From positions 38,193,708 through 38,257,707 of the forward strand of contig CM023532.1 of NCBI GenBank assembly GCA_013350335.1: a DNA stretch of 64,000 nucleotides. The letters are read 5' to 3'. Under the pieces are notes generated by a model that saw nothing but the letters and a program-made list of their open reading frames with translations, had not been told where the DNA came from and made no database searches. Origin of the DNA: Chimonanthus salicifolius. Taxonomy: Eukaryota; Streptophyta; Magnoliopsida; Laurales; Calycanthaceae. This document shows, piece by piece, positions 21,980 to 34,800 of this stretch (position 1 is the first letter of the stretch; every line of letters begins with the position of its first letter). The position numbers and the translations under genes are program-made.

Positions 21980-23127
21980 GTAAGATTATGAAATTTATTT
22001 GTCTAACTGGTTAGTCAGTCAGATATGGAAAGAGTATCCTAAGGTATTTTTTAAATAGTTTTTATTTTGCTTTTGTAATTTTAAAATGTTTTTATTTTTT
22101 TCATAAATTAAAAAGTCCACTTATGATCAATTGATCTATGCTTTAGGTTCTTTAGATGCAGATTATGGGGTTCACTTATAGGGCAAGAACACTTACAGAG
22201 AGGGAAAGTAAAATGTAATTTCATAAATGAGTAGCATCTCAAAAATTAGAGGTGAAATTTGAGTCGGGTTTTAATCTGAACCTACGTGATCTGACTCTAA
22301 AAATCAAGTAGGTTGTATTTTACATTTTTAAAATTAGGGTCAAATGGGTTGAAAAAAGAACTCAAATTAAATTCGGATTAGATCGGGTCAAACTTTTTTA
22401 AATTATCCGATCCAACCCATTTAAAAAATTTAATATAGCAGATCAGGTTGAGTCAGGGTAGTAACTCGGGCCAGCACTAAAGTTCAGTAGGGTCAATAAT
22501 TCGGGATGGGTTAGGTTGAGAAATTCTGGTCATCAATTTGGGTCGGGTCAGATTCAATAATTTTTTGATAATTAAAACTTGACTAGACCTGCCCGAGTTT
22601 CAGTCCTATAAAAAATCAATTCAATGTAGGCCCTAGACACAGTGTAGGCCCTGAGATTGTGAGTAAAGTCATTGGCCGCATTGGTAGAAGCTTTAGACAA
22701 CAGCCTATTCCATCTATAGTCAAGGCCGTAGCCTTGCATAAAATGTTACAAATATCTCTATATATTGCTTGTAACATTATAAATCCTAAAGGCAATAGGT
22801 AGTCCATAGATACTAATAAGATGTATGTCTAGATCCATACAAAAGATGCATATGCATTCTTACATTTAACCCATTGTGGACATCCCCTTCATATAAACGG
22901 GCCAACGAACGGGCCCGGCTCAAGTTTTTCTTGAACAGGCAAGCCCGAAGGAGTGGAAAAACTGGGGCAGGCTTGGCCATATAAGAACATGGCCTGATTT
23001 GAAGCATAGCCAAAGAGGTTGAATATAGAACCGGCAAAATCTTATTTGACCCATCAACCCATTTAAACCTAAACAAGTTATAAATATCATATGTAAAATA
23101 CTTAATACACTGGCTAATGCAATTATA
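21980..23127. other. Intergenic; GGGTCGGGT-type degenerate repeat at about 22255-22600
   Basis: The interval has many GGGT(C/T)(G/A)GGTT-like words and their complements between 22255 and 22600, a low-complexity pattern common in plant intergenic DNA. I see no gene. Confidence 0.5.
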
Positions 23128-23322
23128 TACTCCTTCCGTCCCATTTTAGTTATCTTATTTGAAATATTTGTATTTTTTAAGGATCTCTTTATATAAGGCT
23201 AGCACTCCATGTGATCTCATCTATTTTTAAAATATTTTATGCTACTCCAATATAAATGAGACAACTATTTTAGGACAATTTCAAAATCCATATAAGATAA
23301 CTAATTTGGGATAGAGAGAGTA
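23128..23322. mobile_element. Stowaway-like MITE
   Basis: The left end TACTCCTTCCGTCCCATTTT and the right end AATTTGGGATAGAGAGAGTA are the classic Stowaway (Tc1/mariner-type) inverted ends, with AAGATAACTAA/TTAGTTATCTT continuing the pairing inward. The TA dinucleotides at both edges fit the TA target duplication. It has no coding capacity and is about 195 bp long. Confidence 0.8.
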
Positions 23323-24552
23323 TAATTAAATCTATCTTTGATCTTATTTCTTCTGCTCTTTGTAGGCCTTTCGCCCTCCCCTCTCTCCGAAGAAAATCTA
23401 GCATATCTAAATATTAATAGTTAGCAAATATTAGTATTCACTCTAAGAGGGTGCTTTTGAAATATAAGACCTATTTATTTATTTATTTTATGTTTCTGTG
23501 AATGAAATTTAATAACGGTACATTATTCTTTCAATTTGTAGGCATTTTGTTTTCAATTTTCACTCAGGGGATATCTTCTTGATACTTCATGTAGGAAATG
23601 TACATATTCTACTTTCTACACTCTCCAGCTTTTAGTGGAGTGGAGTCTATGTGGACCCTTCTTTTAAGTTTTGAAGTTTTATAAAAGAGATTGAATTGAT
23701 GGGTCCACTGTGGATATCTTCGTCCAAAATTTGGAGGAGATAAGCAGCAGTTATCTATTTCCATTCTTTCTTACATCTTGTCACACTCTCTTTTTGTATT
23801 TATTTGTGAGATCTATAATTTTTAATTTTTAAATCTCACATCTACCATAAAAAAGAAAATTTAATCTAAGATTCTAATCCTTTGACCCCCTTCCAATAAG
23901 GAAGAAAAAGAAAACTCTAAGACCGCGTTTAGATGAGGGATAAAGGGGTTTGGTTACCCTTGTTTGATAATAAAGTGAAGGATCGTTGGAAAATCGCAAC
24001 TTTCTTTTTCCCAATACAAATCTGAAAACCCCAGTGATCACTTTACCTCTTATTTAGGATAATTTTTTTTCTTCATATACCTTTTTCAATGTAATTACCA
24101 AATAAGATTAGAGAAATCTATATTCAAGGGAAACCTTTGCAAAATTTACCTTTAATCTAAATGAAGTCTAAATCTAAAGATTTCTCCAACTTTTGAATTT
24201 CTTCTTTACTGCTGAAAAAAAAAAAGAATTGCTAATCTTGATTCATTTAACATTTATATTCTAAAGTTAGAAATCTTTAATCTTGATCTTTAGGATTCAC
24301 AGAGAAATCCATGAATCTGTTTCAAATTGGTTTTGGGAAGTAAGCACCAACAAGAATTGGCCATTGCGAAAACAAATCTTTACTACAATCTAATCATACC
24401 CTTGGATTAAGAGCATCTAAAATGATAAGATTACCAAAAATTTGGATTCAAAAGCAAGTTTATTAAATCTTATTGGATGGTCCTCTAATTTGACATTCCA
24501 CATTAATTCAGCAACAAAAATGAGTTAGACCCCAAGTGATGAATTATGCAAA
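23323..24552. other. Intergenic and 3' flank of the dCTPase gene
   Basis: I see no gene. A weak inverted pair (GCGTTTAGATGAGG near 23927 and CTAAATGAAGTCTAAA near 24157) hints at an old MITE but is too diverged to call. Confidence 0.4.
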
Positions 24553-25808
24553 TTAGAAGAGCTTAGGAGGGTATTTGATTGCATTTTTGACAATTTTCTT
24601 TGTAGCAGCATCTCCAAGATCAATCCCACAGATATCAGACAGCCTTATGAGGTACAAGAGGACATCAGACAGTTCTTCTCCCAAATGCTCTTTATCAGAT
24701 TCCTCCCAGTTTGGAAGTCCCTTCGCCACTTCTCCTCTCCATTGGAATATCTCTGACAACTCTCCCACTTCACCCACCTATTCATTCAAACCAAAAAAAT
24801 ACTTAAGATGGGATGTTGCATTCTTACCTTTTTCTAATCAATTTTACATATAACTAAAAAGAAAAAAAAATTAGGGCACATTTAACAACATTTTTTTTTT
24901 TTTAAGAAAATTCTTTTATTATGCTCAAAGAGGGAAAGTTGATGTCAGAATCACCAAAGGACCTTCATAATATGCTTGAAATTCATTTTCTTTAGAAAAT
25001 TTACCTCCTACTGTAAATTTTTTATGACTAATTATAAACTTAATCAACTGTTTTACATGCTAAAAGATTTAGTTGAATTTGGGAGGGGAGGTCTAGACCA
25101 CAAAAATCATTTGGGACTGCAAATTCAATGCCAACACCTCTCTGAAAATCTTACACAGATGAATTGGCCCTGTCATCCCAAAAGCCTCAATCATATGAAT
25201 GGGCCAGGTAGAAAATCAGCTGATGAACTAGTTTCATTATAATTTTCCCCCATGATGATCATCATGCAATCCACAGAAGATAAATGACAGAGACAGGCGA
25301 GACCTCGACTCAATCATGAAGATTTCCAAATTATTGAGTGACACAGAAAACCAAGTTAGATTTATGTCTCGAAGAATACTTATTAGGAAGCTCAAACAAA
25401 GATATTATCAAATTAGAAAGAACCTAAAGGGGTGGAGTGATGGCGAAGAACTCACCTCAGGAAGTGAGAGTACTGAATTCAATTCCCACTCTACCCTAAA
25501 GGGTTAATCTCTATAGAGTTGCTTAGTGTGTTGGTTAAGACATTTACACATGTCTTGAAAATTAGTTGGGTGCTCTAAGATATATGAACACCTTCGTCAT
25601 TGAAAAAAAAAATGAATAGAAAGGAGAAGAAATCAAAGTAGAAATTGAGTTGCGTTACCATGGCAAGAAGTAGGTTCCTTGGACTATGGTATTGCTCCCA
25701 GTCTCTTGCCTTGGCAAATTCCTCAAGCTTCCTTGAAAGGTCTTTCAGACCAATGTCCATCACTCTCTCTTCTGCTCTCCCTTTCCCTTCTCCTTCTCCT
25801 TCTCCCAT
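24553..25808 (-). CDS. DCTPP1: dCTP pyrophosphatase 1-like (MazG-type NTP pyrophosphohydrolase)
   Basis: All-alpha NTP pyrophosphatase that hydrolyses dCTP and damaged cytosine nucleotides to the monophosphate and pyrophosphate, cleaning the nucleotide pool. Exons are 25808-25659 and 24777-24553, joined in phase 0 at NLLLAM|VGEVGEL, giving 124 aa. That is short, like other plant members. The catalytic metal-binding pattern ExxE(28)ExxD is complete: E53, E56, E85 and D88 in GEVGELSE and GEELSDV, with the same spacing as animal DCTPP1. The substrate-loop region FAKARDWEQYHSPRN is at 31-45, and the end is NAIKYPPKLF. The N-terminus is Gly/Glu-rich and poorly conserved, so a start at the second Met (M17) cannot be excluded. 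The 0.9-kb intron holds a SINE. Confidence 0.94.
25430..25612 (+). mobile_element. tRNA-derived SINE in the dCTPase intron
   Basis: A degenerate tRNA-like head with a box B-like AATTCAATTCCC is followed by the shared tail ACATTTACACATGTCTTGAA, TTAGTTGGGTGCTCTAAGA, GAACACCTTCGTCATTG and poly(A). It lies antisense to the gene, about 45 bases from the exon 1 donor. Confidence 0.7.
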
Positions 25809-27894
25809 CCCTGATTTTTGCCGTCTACAGATAGAATTAAGGGGAGGGAGCTCTAGCTTTAAAGGGGAAATTTGAACATGGAAATAAAAAAAAAACTAAT
25901 TGAAAGGATTGTTTAATGAAAGAAGAATCCACCACCCAACATGCAAATGGCCAACTCCACCCACTGTAAAATTAAAACCAGAATCTCCCTTTAGGACCTC
26001 TCTATACATTGACGAGATCACGAAAGATATTTTTCCAATTACAGTGATTCAGTGAAGGTTCTTGGTTATATTTAGAAAACCAAGTGTCAATTAAGGCAAG
26101 ATTCTCATTTCTTGTTTCCACCCATTGAATGCATGCACTTACCTTTTTAACATGAGACGTGTTCTGAACAATCAAGCCTATTCAGATAGAGATAACGGGT
26201 ATTTCCCTTTCATGAAGGGGATCTTGGTGGCTCTGTGTGAAGTTCTAGAGTAATAATCTATCATCTTCTTGCAATTTCTGTATCCTGGGTAAGAATTTCC
26301 AAGGTCTAAGCAGCCTTGCCGACCAATAAAAAGACGTATTCCAAACATCAGAAAATAATGGGATAGGGACCATTCTCTTCCATCTAAGCATCCCAGGGGC
26401 GGAAAGTTGCAGAAAAACCATTATGTGCTCCATGCAATTTCTGTTTACGCACCGCCCTTTACTCTGTGAAACGAATCTAGTACCAGTTCCAATTCTGGTT
26501 AGATCCATTGGGACCTTTAAGAAATGAAATGAATTTGTTTTATCGTCGTCATTCTCAAAATCATTTTTTTTTTTAACTTATTTATGGGTTAGACTTTTAA
26601 ATTGTATAATTCCTCTTGATCTTATTAAAAATCATATTTTCCGTGGCGTTTTTTTTTTTTTCCTAGGTAAGATTACCCGTTGTGTATGGGTAAGGAGATT
26701 TGCACATGTCCAAAAGATTAATCGAGTGCTCTAAAAATCTGGACACCAATCTATTTCTTTACCGAATAAAGACCCACCTCTTTTTTCTCAATTTGCTGCA
26801 ATTTTCTAATTTCATAAATTATATTTTCTTTTGTTAGAACAAATATTTAGATTCTCTTTAATGTAGAAATTTTAAATTTCATTTTTATAATTAAATCACA
26901 TATTCATTGTAATATACATATTTGAGTAATTTGCAAAGACTCTCTATCTTTTGTATCAATTACAAATTATCCTCTCCTCGAACTTGTTTATCAAAATTGC
27001 AGTTCAATTTTTAAAGAGATGCAATAATAAAATGTTTTTAGGAAGGTAATCTACCATGCTAATTAATAAAATCACACAAGTTTATATAATTGTATTTAAT
27101 GTTTAAAAATTATATAAATTGAAGATGGGTAAAATTTCACATATTGTGTTGTTTTATTTCCATGAAATGGGCCATAAAAAATATAAGGTTTAGAAAAGTC
27201 TTTTTTTTAACCATCAAGATTAAATACATGTGAAGCATCACTTGTCTCTTGTCAATATGGGTTTCACATATTTCATCCGATAACCTATTTATTATTGGTA
27301 AAGTGTTCAAAAGGCATGTCTAAGTAATAATTCGTTAATAGCTTGAAAAATTGGTCAAGATTTGACACTAAAAACCCTACAAATTGACCTTTCATGGTCT
27401 TAGTATCCATACTATTAAAATTTGATGAGAATAAAGCTGTGGTGATCAGTTCAAATCGAAATTTTTAGCAGGTATCTTAAAAGATGGCATAGGTTCTAAG
27501 AGGATGGCATCGAAGATAGGCTCTGTCTAAAGAAATCATCAAAGGGTAGAAACATATTCCATGAGGATGACATTTAGAAATAATAGATACCACTAAAAGT
27601 CCTACCACTATACACTTGGAAATCATTTTTGTTTCTATGTGGAAGTTCTAAGATTCTAAACCTACGTGTCATTACTTAAATATTGGCCTATCATTCGTTA
27701 ATGTTAGATTCAAAAGCTTTCAATAACAAAATGGCAAGCAAAAGCAAAAGCTTTCTTTTCTATCTTTATTTAGTTGAAAGAATACTTGCTCTACGATGCC
27801 TTGACCTTGAACGGAAAGTGGTGGGGAAACGTGATTCCTTAAATACAGATCTATTTTTATTGGTCATATTTTTTGTATGTGATCAAAGTGTTCA
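25809..27894. other. Intergenic upstream of the dCTPase gene; one SINE tail fragment
   Basis: It contains the dCTPase promoter. A SINE tail fragment (GGAGATTTGCACATGTCCAA through GGACACCAATCTATTTCTTT) lies at about 26665-26770. No other recognisable gene or element was found. Confidence 0.5.
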
Positions 27895-28040
27895 GGTCTC
27901 TTAAAATACTCGATTAATCTTTAGAGCATGCGCAAATCTCCTTACCTATAAAATAATTTTAAGAGTAGTCCTTTGGAGTAGAGTGAGAATTAAACTCAGG
28001 ACTCACGCTTCCTGATGCGGGTTCCTGACTATCACTCCAA
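27895..28040 (-). mobile_element. SINE, reverse orientation, degraded
   Basis: The minus strand carries a box B-like GAGTTTAATTCTC and the tail words GGAGATTTGCGCATGCTCTA and TTAATCGAGTATTTTAAGAG of the SINE family seen at 14985-15178. The poly(A) end is lost. Confidence 0.5.
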
Positions 28041-28067
28041 CTCCTTTGGATTTGATAGTCATACATA

Positions 28068-28234
28068 TGGGTTCGAATATCAGCCGATATACCGATATCT
28101 CGGCCATATCAAATTGATCGATATCGGCCATTTTTGTAAAAAAAAAACAAAAAAAAGAAGAGAGAAAAATATCGACCGATAATGAGATATCGGTCGATAT
28201 ATCGTATCGGCCGATACTTAATTTTAAACCCCTG
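28068..28234. mobile_element. GATATCGG-rich hAT-like MITE, 5' end eroded
   Basis: The stretch is dense in (C/G)GATAT and TATCGGCC words around a central A-rich, AAGAAGAGAGAAAA block. It ends at 28222-28234 in TTTTAAACCCCTG, the inverse of the CAGGGGTTTAAAA terminus. The same design occurs at 48634-48794, with end fragments near 29841 and 45016. Confidence 0.6.
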
Positions 28235-29184
28235 GTCATACATGATATTGAACCATAGTGACAGGGAATTGAAATAATTTCATGCTTCTCAGTAACAAAT
28301 TTCAGTTGATATCTGAAAATTGACTAAAATTTCTTGGTTTAGGTCTGACTCAAAGCATGAATTTTATAAAAATATCGATTAATTTTTAAAGAATATCAAC
28401 TGATATTTAAAAATATTCAATTAAACTAATTAATTTTAATAGAGAGATATCTAATTGGATCTTTATTCTGACAAGGTGTGAAAAAGATAAAATAGATATT
28501 AAACCATAATTCATTGGTGAAGCCCTCTTTAAATATAAGTCTATGTATGCTACTAGATAATATCTATTGATTAAAGAATGGTTTATCAATATATTAGAGC
28601 ATGGATTTATAAGATTAATATGCTTTAAAATGGGTATTTGGAGTTTATGATGTCCTCATATCATAAAATTATAAATTTTGTACTTACTGTTGGTTATTAA
28701 TTATTCAAAATATCACTTGTAGGAGCATGAGAGGGTGAGGACTTATTTGAGGTAGTCAAGAGTTTGAGATTCATAGTAGGTAAGGTTGTTCACAAAAGTT
28801 TGAAGCTTGATCTGAACCTTCACATTTGAAAAGACTTATTTAGTAACTCAGTGGATTTTATAAGAGCTTCATAATGAGCAATCTCTCGCTTTAATATAAT
28901 GATATTGTGGTCTAGTAATATGTTAAGACATTACTTTTTTTTTTTTTAAGTATTTTTTTCTAAAAAATATTTCCATGAGCTGTCCCATTCATTACGAGTG
29001 GTGGCATAAATGAAGTGTTTATTATTTTCGTATCTTGGAATGGTGGTTATTGTCAACTTTAGTTATTGGTCTATCCTCTCAAACCAAGTCTCATCAATTT
29101 GATGACTTCTCTATCACGTCTCACAAGATTTTCAAAGTATTCTAAAAGTTTCGTTTCTTTTGAAGCCCGTAAAGAGAGAGATGT

Positions 29185-29380
29185 CACTCGTATAGAAAGG
29201 TTGGCTTGACGATTAAGATACTTGTATCATGAAGCGAGGTGTTGAGTTCGATTCTCGTCTAATCTCTTCAGGCCACTCTCTATGGGATTACTTTCCATCG
29301 ACTTGTCAAGTGTTGTGTGGATTGAGAAGTCTCACTTCCAATGTAAAACGGAAATATACATGTTATAAAAAAAAAAAATC
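29185..29380 (+). mobile_element. tRNA-derived SINE
   Basis: A head with TTGGCTTGACGATTAAGA and a box B-like GAGTTCGATTCTC (about 29239-29251) leads to a body ending in ATACATGTTATAAAAAAAAA. The end matches the SINE at 15742-15900, so both are one subfamily. Confidence 0.7.
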
Positions 29381-29840
29381 TCATAATTAAACTTTAAGAA
29401 ATTCTTGAGGCGATTTTTAGGGGTTTGTCATTTGTGAATTTATATATCAAAAATTTGTTTTACTTATCGAAATGAAATGCTTGGTGAGTCAGAGAATTTT
29501 CTTGTAAAAGAGATTGAAGTTTATTTCATGACTATATTCATTTGATTATTCTAACCTGTTGGCTTTTTGTCTAATATTTTATGATGAATGGAATCTGACT
29601 TTTTCTTGCCTGTTTTTTGTCTTTCTCGTTTTCTTACATGCTACAATCTACGCACTTGATACACTCAGCATTTAGTCACATAGGTCTTCACTTAAGGAGA
29701 ATCACTAAGGTGTAGAAAAGAACATAGATTTCTAATAACTAAGCTAGTTTCTAATATCTCGACCCTTAGTTTACCTTTGCTTGTGCTTCACCCTATTCTT
29801 TTTTTTTTTGCCTTCGCCTTTCTACCTCACTCATGAACTC

Positions 29841-29900
29841 AGGGGTAATAATATCGGTTTTGAGTGATATTGGTCATATCGGCAGGTACTATTTAACTTA
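29841..29900 (+). mobile_element. 5' end fragment of the CAGGGGTA hAT-like MITE
   Basis: CAGGGGTAATAATATCGGTT is followed by TTGAGTGATATTGGTCATATCGG. A near-identical fragment starts at about 45016, so both look like one-ended remnants of the same repeat. Confidence 0.45.
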
Positions 29901-30035
29901 ATTATTTGATAGAATTGCCCATCTGTTGATCATCCAAGTTCAATATTTAGCGGATTTTTGACCACCAAATCAACCCTCACGAATTAGAAAAGAAGTTTTT
30001 TACTCGATAACTTTTCAAGGTTTGAAGTCATGTAG

Positions 30036-30278
30036 GCAGAAATCAGAGTTTGTGATGGTGTCTTTGTTTCTCTGTTGGCGAGAGCTGTTGATTAAAAGGT
30101 GGGCTTGTTCACAGAAAATGATTACTTGGCTGAAGTTAGTCCAACTCAAATGGATGGATACTCATTTTCAATCTACAGCATCAGAATTTCAGAATGCTTT
30201 TTGAGATTATGTATTGACCGTTGGTCTAATATTTCAGTGATGGCATTTCTGCTCACACAGGCATGGCAAGCAAATTGA
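30036..30278 (+). pseudogene. Decayed coding fragment of unknown family
   Basis: An 81-codon frame is interrupted by a single TAA (30093-30095) and ended by TGA. It reads like real protein on both sides of the stop (RVCDGVFVSLLARAVD; then DYLAEVSPTQMDGYSFSIYS, IRISECFLRLCIDRWSN and MAFLLTQAWQAN). A CAG precedes the readable part at 30037-30039, as at an acceptor. I do not recognise the family. It could be the remnant of a lost gene or a retroposed fragment. Confidence 0.4.
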
Positions 30279-31231
30279 TTGTAGCGAGAACTCATCTGGA
30301 TATTAGTCATATTACCAAGGAAGGGGAATTGATCATATTAGATGATCAAACCTCTTGAGAATTGGTAATGGTACATGCCCCACTGTCAGATTGGATAATG
30401 CTGTGAGCCCCACGTTGGATGGATCAGTTGTGTGACCGCGGAGCACCAATAGGCGAGAACATACCAATGATGGGATTTAAAAATAGATTTAACGATACAC
30501 ATATCTGAAAATATAAAGTTTAGGTGAGATCAAGAAAATATTGCAATAATATCACTGCATTATCAAGTTTGATGAGTATAGGGCATTTGAAAACACAGCG
30601 ATGCCAATAAATATAGCTAAATATCTGAACACAAACATCAGAAACATTTATCATGATATTTTCAATAAAGGAATTGAAAGGGATACTGGGCTTGTCCTTG
30701 GTACACCAGTATCCCTTACTATAAAAGACACCATTGTTCTTATAAAGTTTTCTTTCAATAATATTTCCAACTTCTGTGATACTGATTAGGTGCAATCATA
30801 CAGAGCTCAACGCAAGATCACTGTCTGGCCATGTTGATTGTGGAAAGAATCTTCAGCAAGAAACTTCAATTGTCAAACATGAGTTCGCTGGTTGATGAGA
30901 ATTATGCGGGCACATCAAGGACATTATTGATCAGATGGAAGGTGCCATGATCTCCATACACATTATCAGACACATGAATCACAAATTAGACAGGTTTTTA
31001 CATACCACAATTGAGAAGTGTCACAAGATAGATAATTGTAGAATCCAAACCGTAAGCAACAAAAGAGCAAGCCACTTTCAGGATCTGAACATTAAAAAGA
31101 TGATTTCAAAGAATACATACTGTACACCATGGTTTGGGAAGCATGTCCGCTTGATTATAAAATGTGAATACCAATCAACATTGTGCTGAAACTTGGATGA
31201 TAAACACAAAAAATAAAACACACGTTTGTTT
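30279..31231. other. Intergenic and 3' flank of the CIP7-like gene
   Basis: No gene was recognised. The part near 31231 is presumably the 3' UTR of the minus-strand gene. Confidence 0.45.
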
Positions 31232-31768
31232 TCAGGCCTTGTAAACTACAGTCTTCTTCCAAAAGGGTGACAGTAAAGAGAAGGGACGAGAAACTGTAAG
31301 AAAAAAAAGAGCCAATTAGCCTACATCCATCTTCATTTAATGGGGAAAAATAATAACTTAGCTCATATGAGGTGAAGGAAAAGGTTCTCACCCTTATGTG
31401 AAATACCACTGGCATAGCTATTAGCTTGGGAGAAGTGATTCTTCAGATTGTGAACTGAAACAAATCAACAGAATCAAAGGATCAATTATAATAATTGACC
31501 AGAACATGAACTAGAGTCTTGTACTATGGTTAACAAGGCTCCAATATCAACAGTCAAAATGGACACATACCTTGGTTTTCAATCCAACAGTGAGTGTAAA
31601 TTAAAAATGGTGGTTGCCTTGACAAATTTGTTATTTCACACAAGTAATATATAAGCTACATATCTGGGGCGGAAGCGTGCATACAAGTTTTTAGCTGTCT
31701 GTTTCTTGCAATTATGGTTGTAGATAAAGATATTGGACCACCTATCAGGTCTTTTTTTTTGAAAATTC

Positions 31769-31805
<37 letters not shown>

Positions 31806-34800
31806 CAGAAATATTGGTACAACTTAGTCTTGCCAGTTCCATCATGTATTGATTACATATCAGCTCATATGGGGTCTCTACATCCCAATATGGCATGAAC
31901 ATGGTTGTAATTTAAAGGCATCCACTACAATTCAGCTATGGTATATCAGATTTTTAAAAATCTGATATATTTGTATCACTTAATACCATAAACTGTATAT
32001 AGTTGCAATGCTATACAAAGGATTCAACTGGGAACTAATCCTTCTAATTTTTCAGTATCACTTGGTTAATATGGCTAAGTTACAGAGGCTGGATTTGTAT
32101 GGTTTTGGATAGAGAATTTATGACAGAATTTGTATGTCAGGCTCCAGAGTCTAGTTCAATCAGTTCACAGGATCTTGGGGGAAAGGGGTAAACCAAATAA
32201 GTTCATAACTATCAAGCAATTAAATGCTCCAAAAGAAGCCCAATCATTTGAATCAAGGGAAACAAATCATCTTTAGTCATTTCCCCAGCTTCTTCAGATT
32301 ACAACATGAAAATTAGAGGAATTGAACAGAGATTTTTGATAGATATGGTTAATTGTTTGAATGGGATCTTGGTAACAGATTCATGTTCATCTGAGCTTTT
32401 ACCACTCATTTGCTCAGCAACAAGCGAAGGAATCTGAGAAAAGTTACAGCTGATCTTTTAAAATCCAAGACTGAATGAAATCCAAAGTCTGTCACTTTCT
32501 CAAAGATTCTTCCTAGTTCAATAAATTGTACTGTTCCACGTTTACAGTGAGTTTTTCTACTGTAATTCATCATTAAGATTAAGAAATCTTGCACAAATTT
32601 GCACCTTGATTTCTGATATTACAAGTTTATGAGTGTATGAATTAGTTTTATGATCATACTTTCCGGTACCCGGTCAATCTTCTTAAATATGAAGACCTTA
32701 CTGGTTTTTAAATCCCCCTCCCTCCCTCCCTCCCTCTATAAATCAAATTGATTCAGTGATCACCCTGTAAAATTTTCAAATGCTCAGATGGCTTCAAAAC
32801 TGACATTGAGAACTGTGACGGATATAGAAAAATATATATAAAAAAACTTCTAAAACTAGGACAGTAATAAAAAGTATAATCATAGATATGGGAAAACTTC
32901 TCTAGGGACTCAAGAAATGAGATTCTACCTTCAATGGAAGACACGGTTGCAGCATCGTGGTCATCAGTAGCTGAGCCATCAGGGTTCAATTTATCTGTGT
33001 CAATACTATGTTCACCCATAGCTGAACTATGATTCTTTCTACCAAACTTCAATAGCCCTTTGAATCCCTTGCCTCTAGGTTTTTCCAATGATTCAGAAAT
33101 CAGTTCTGGTGAATTTTTTTCTGTAAAATCAGACACATGTGCCCTGACAGTCTCAACAATTGTTTCCATTTTAGAGCTTATTGGTGGTGCTTTACTGGAT
33201 TCTGAATTACTTGTTTGTGGATCTTCTAATGATGATAATCGAGCAAAAGGGGCTTCATAAGGTTTTTCACGTAAATTGACGCTTAAAGTCTTGGGAAGCT
33301 CATCAGTGGAGATATCTTTAGTCACCTGATCAACAAGATAAATCATATAACCAGAATCAGACAATACAAAAACCTGTAAAACAATGCCGACCTTTTTGAA
33401 GAAACTATCGAAGTCAGAGTCTAGCACTAAGCTGCAGTGAATACCAAAAGTTCTTAATGAAGTTTCATTAGATTACGACACCAAAATCAAGAGCCCACTC
33501 AAGCTGTTACATGCTGTATTGACAGAGGAGAAGGATGCCGATGTAAGGAATTTATCAAATCTATCCCTTTTCCTCGACAAATATTCCTAATCTTTAATCA
33601 TGCTAATATTAGAACCTATTTCAGTGCCCTAACGGTCAGGACCATACAAGTACAACCTTTTTTTCTCTCAAAAATTAACAAGACACAACTTTGAGTTGAG
33701 AAATTTGCTTTCAGGGTAGCTTTCCAGTGAAAGGACTTGTCATTTTCTAATGTATAATTTGTAAATTTAATCATCTTGAAGTGGAAAAAATATGCTAGAA
33801 GTTATTCAAAAAACTAAAAATCATGGCAATCTAAAACATAAATAAATAAATCTTGAAATGAGGGTGAATAAGTAATATGTTTTTGAAAATCCAAACATGT
33901 CAGAAAAAGTAGGCCAAAGCCATATTGTCCCAGTCAATGAGTCTCTATTGCATTCATCATCATTGTCAACCACTTAGCCTATCTATCAAGAATTGGCACT
34001 CATGACTGAATGTGGAAAATTGTTTTCAATAGACCAACTGTCCAACTAATGCCCATGTAACTCAAAACCCACAACCTATAAAATCACAACAATGAGCGCT
34101 TCCTACCAATGCTGCCGGCTTTTGTCTGAAGGGTAAAAATTCGTTGACTGAATTCATTTATCTCATCAATTTGGAATTGACACTCATAATTAGATTTAGC
34201 AGCATTGTCTATAGGCTAACTTCCTGTCTAATGCTCGTTTTGAACCCATAAATTTTATAATTGCAACAATGAGAAGTTACCAACAATGCCACAGGCCTTT
34301 TTCTCTCTTGTATTTGCCAACGCAAGTTTTTACTTTTAATTGTAGGACAGCTCTACTTATGAACTAGTAATTGGGAGCAGCAACTCAAATGGCTTCAACA
34401 TCAAAGGAATCTGCTTTCTTGGCCTCATTTGAAAGCCTTTTTTAAGACCCCTTGCTCTTCACCCCAACTACGTTGCTCTTCTTAAAGCAAAGGAAAGACT
34501 TCAAATCCACTTTCACAGAAACATAAATCTAAATTTTCTTATGGGGGGCAATAAGAAAAAAAGGGCCTGACGTAAGATTTTTTTTTCCATGGTGGGGTTT
34601 CTGAGATTTTAATGGATGGCCCTTACCCAGCCTCTGGTTCCATCCTAACTTGAGGGCCATGACCATTCACCGACAATGGTGATATCAAATGCTTGCACTT
34701 ACAAGAGACAGCCCACATGATAAAGCACCATACACCTCAATTGTGATTAATCTTTTCTAAGAAGAGCATGATTTTCACAGACCAAAAATCCTCCCATATT

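Noticed and set aside
23915..24175. MITE with GTTTAGAT-type ends
   Set aside because: The inverted ends match only loosely and no target duplication is visible.
25645..25875. Plus-strand open frame opposite the dCTPase first exon
   Set aside because: It is a mirror of a clear coding exon; its Pro/Ser-rich reading comes from the Glu/Gly codons of the real frame.
26245..26508. 87-codon minus-strand frame as a gene upstream of the dCTPase
   Set aside because: No family signature, no supporting splice sites, and isolated in non-coding DNA.
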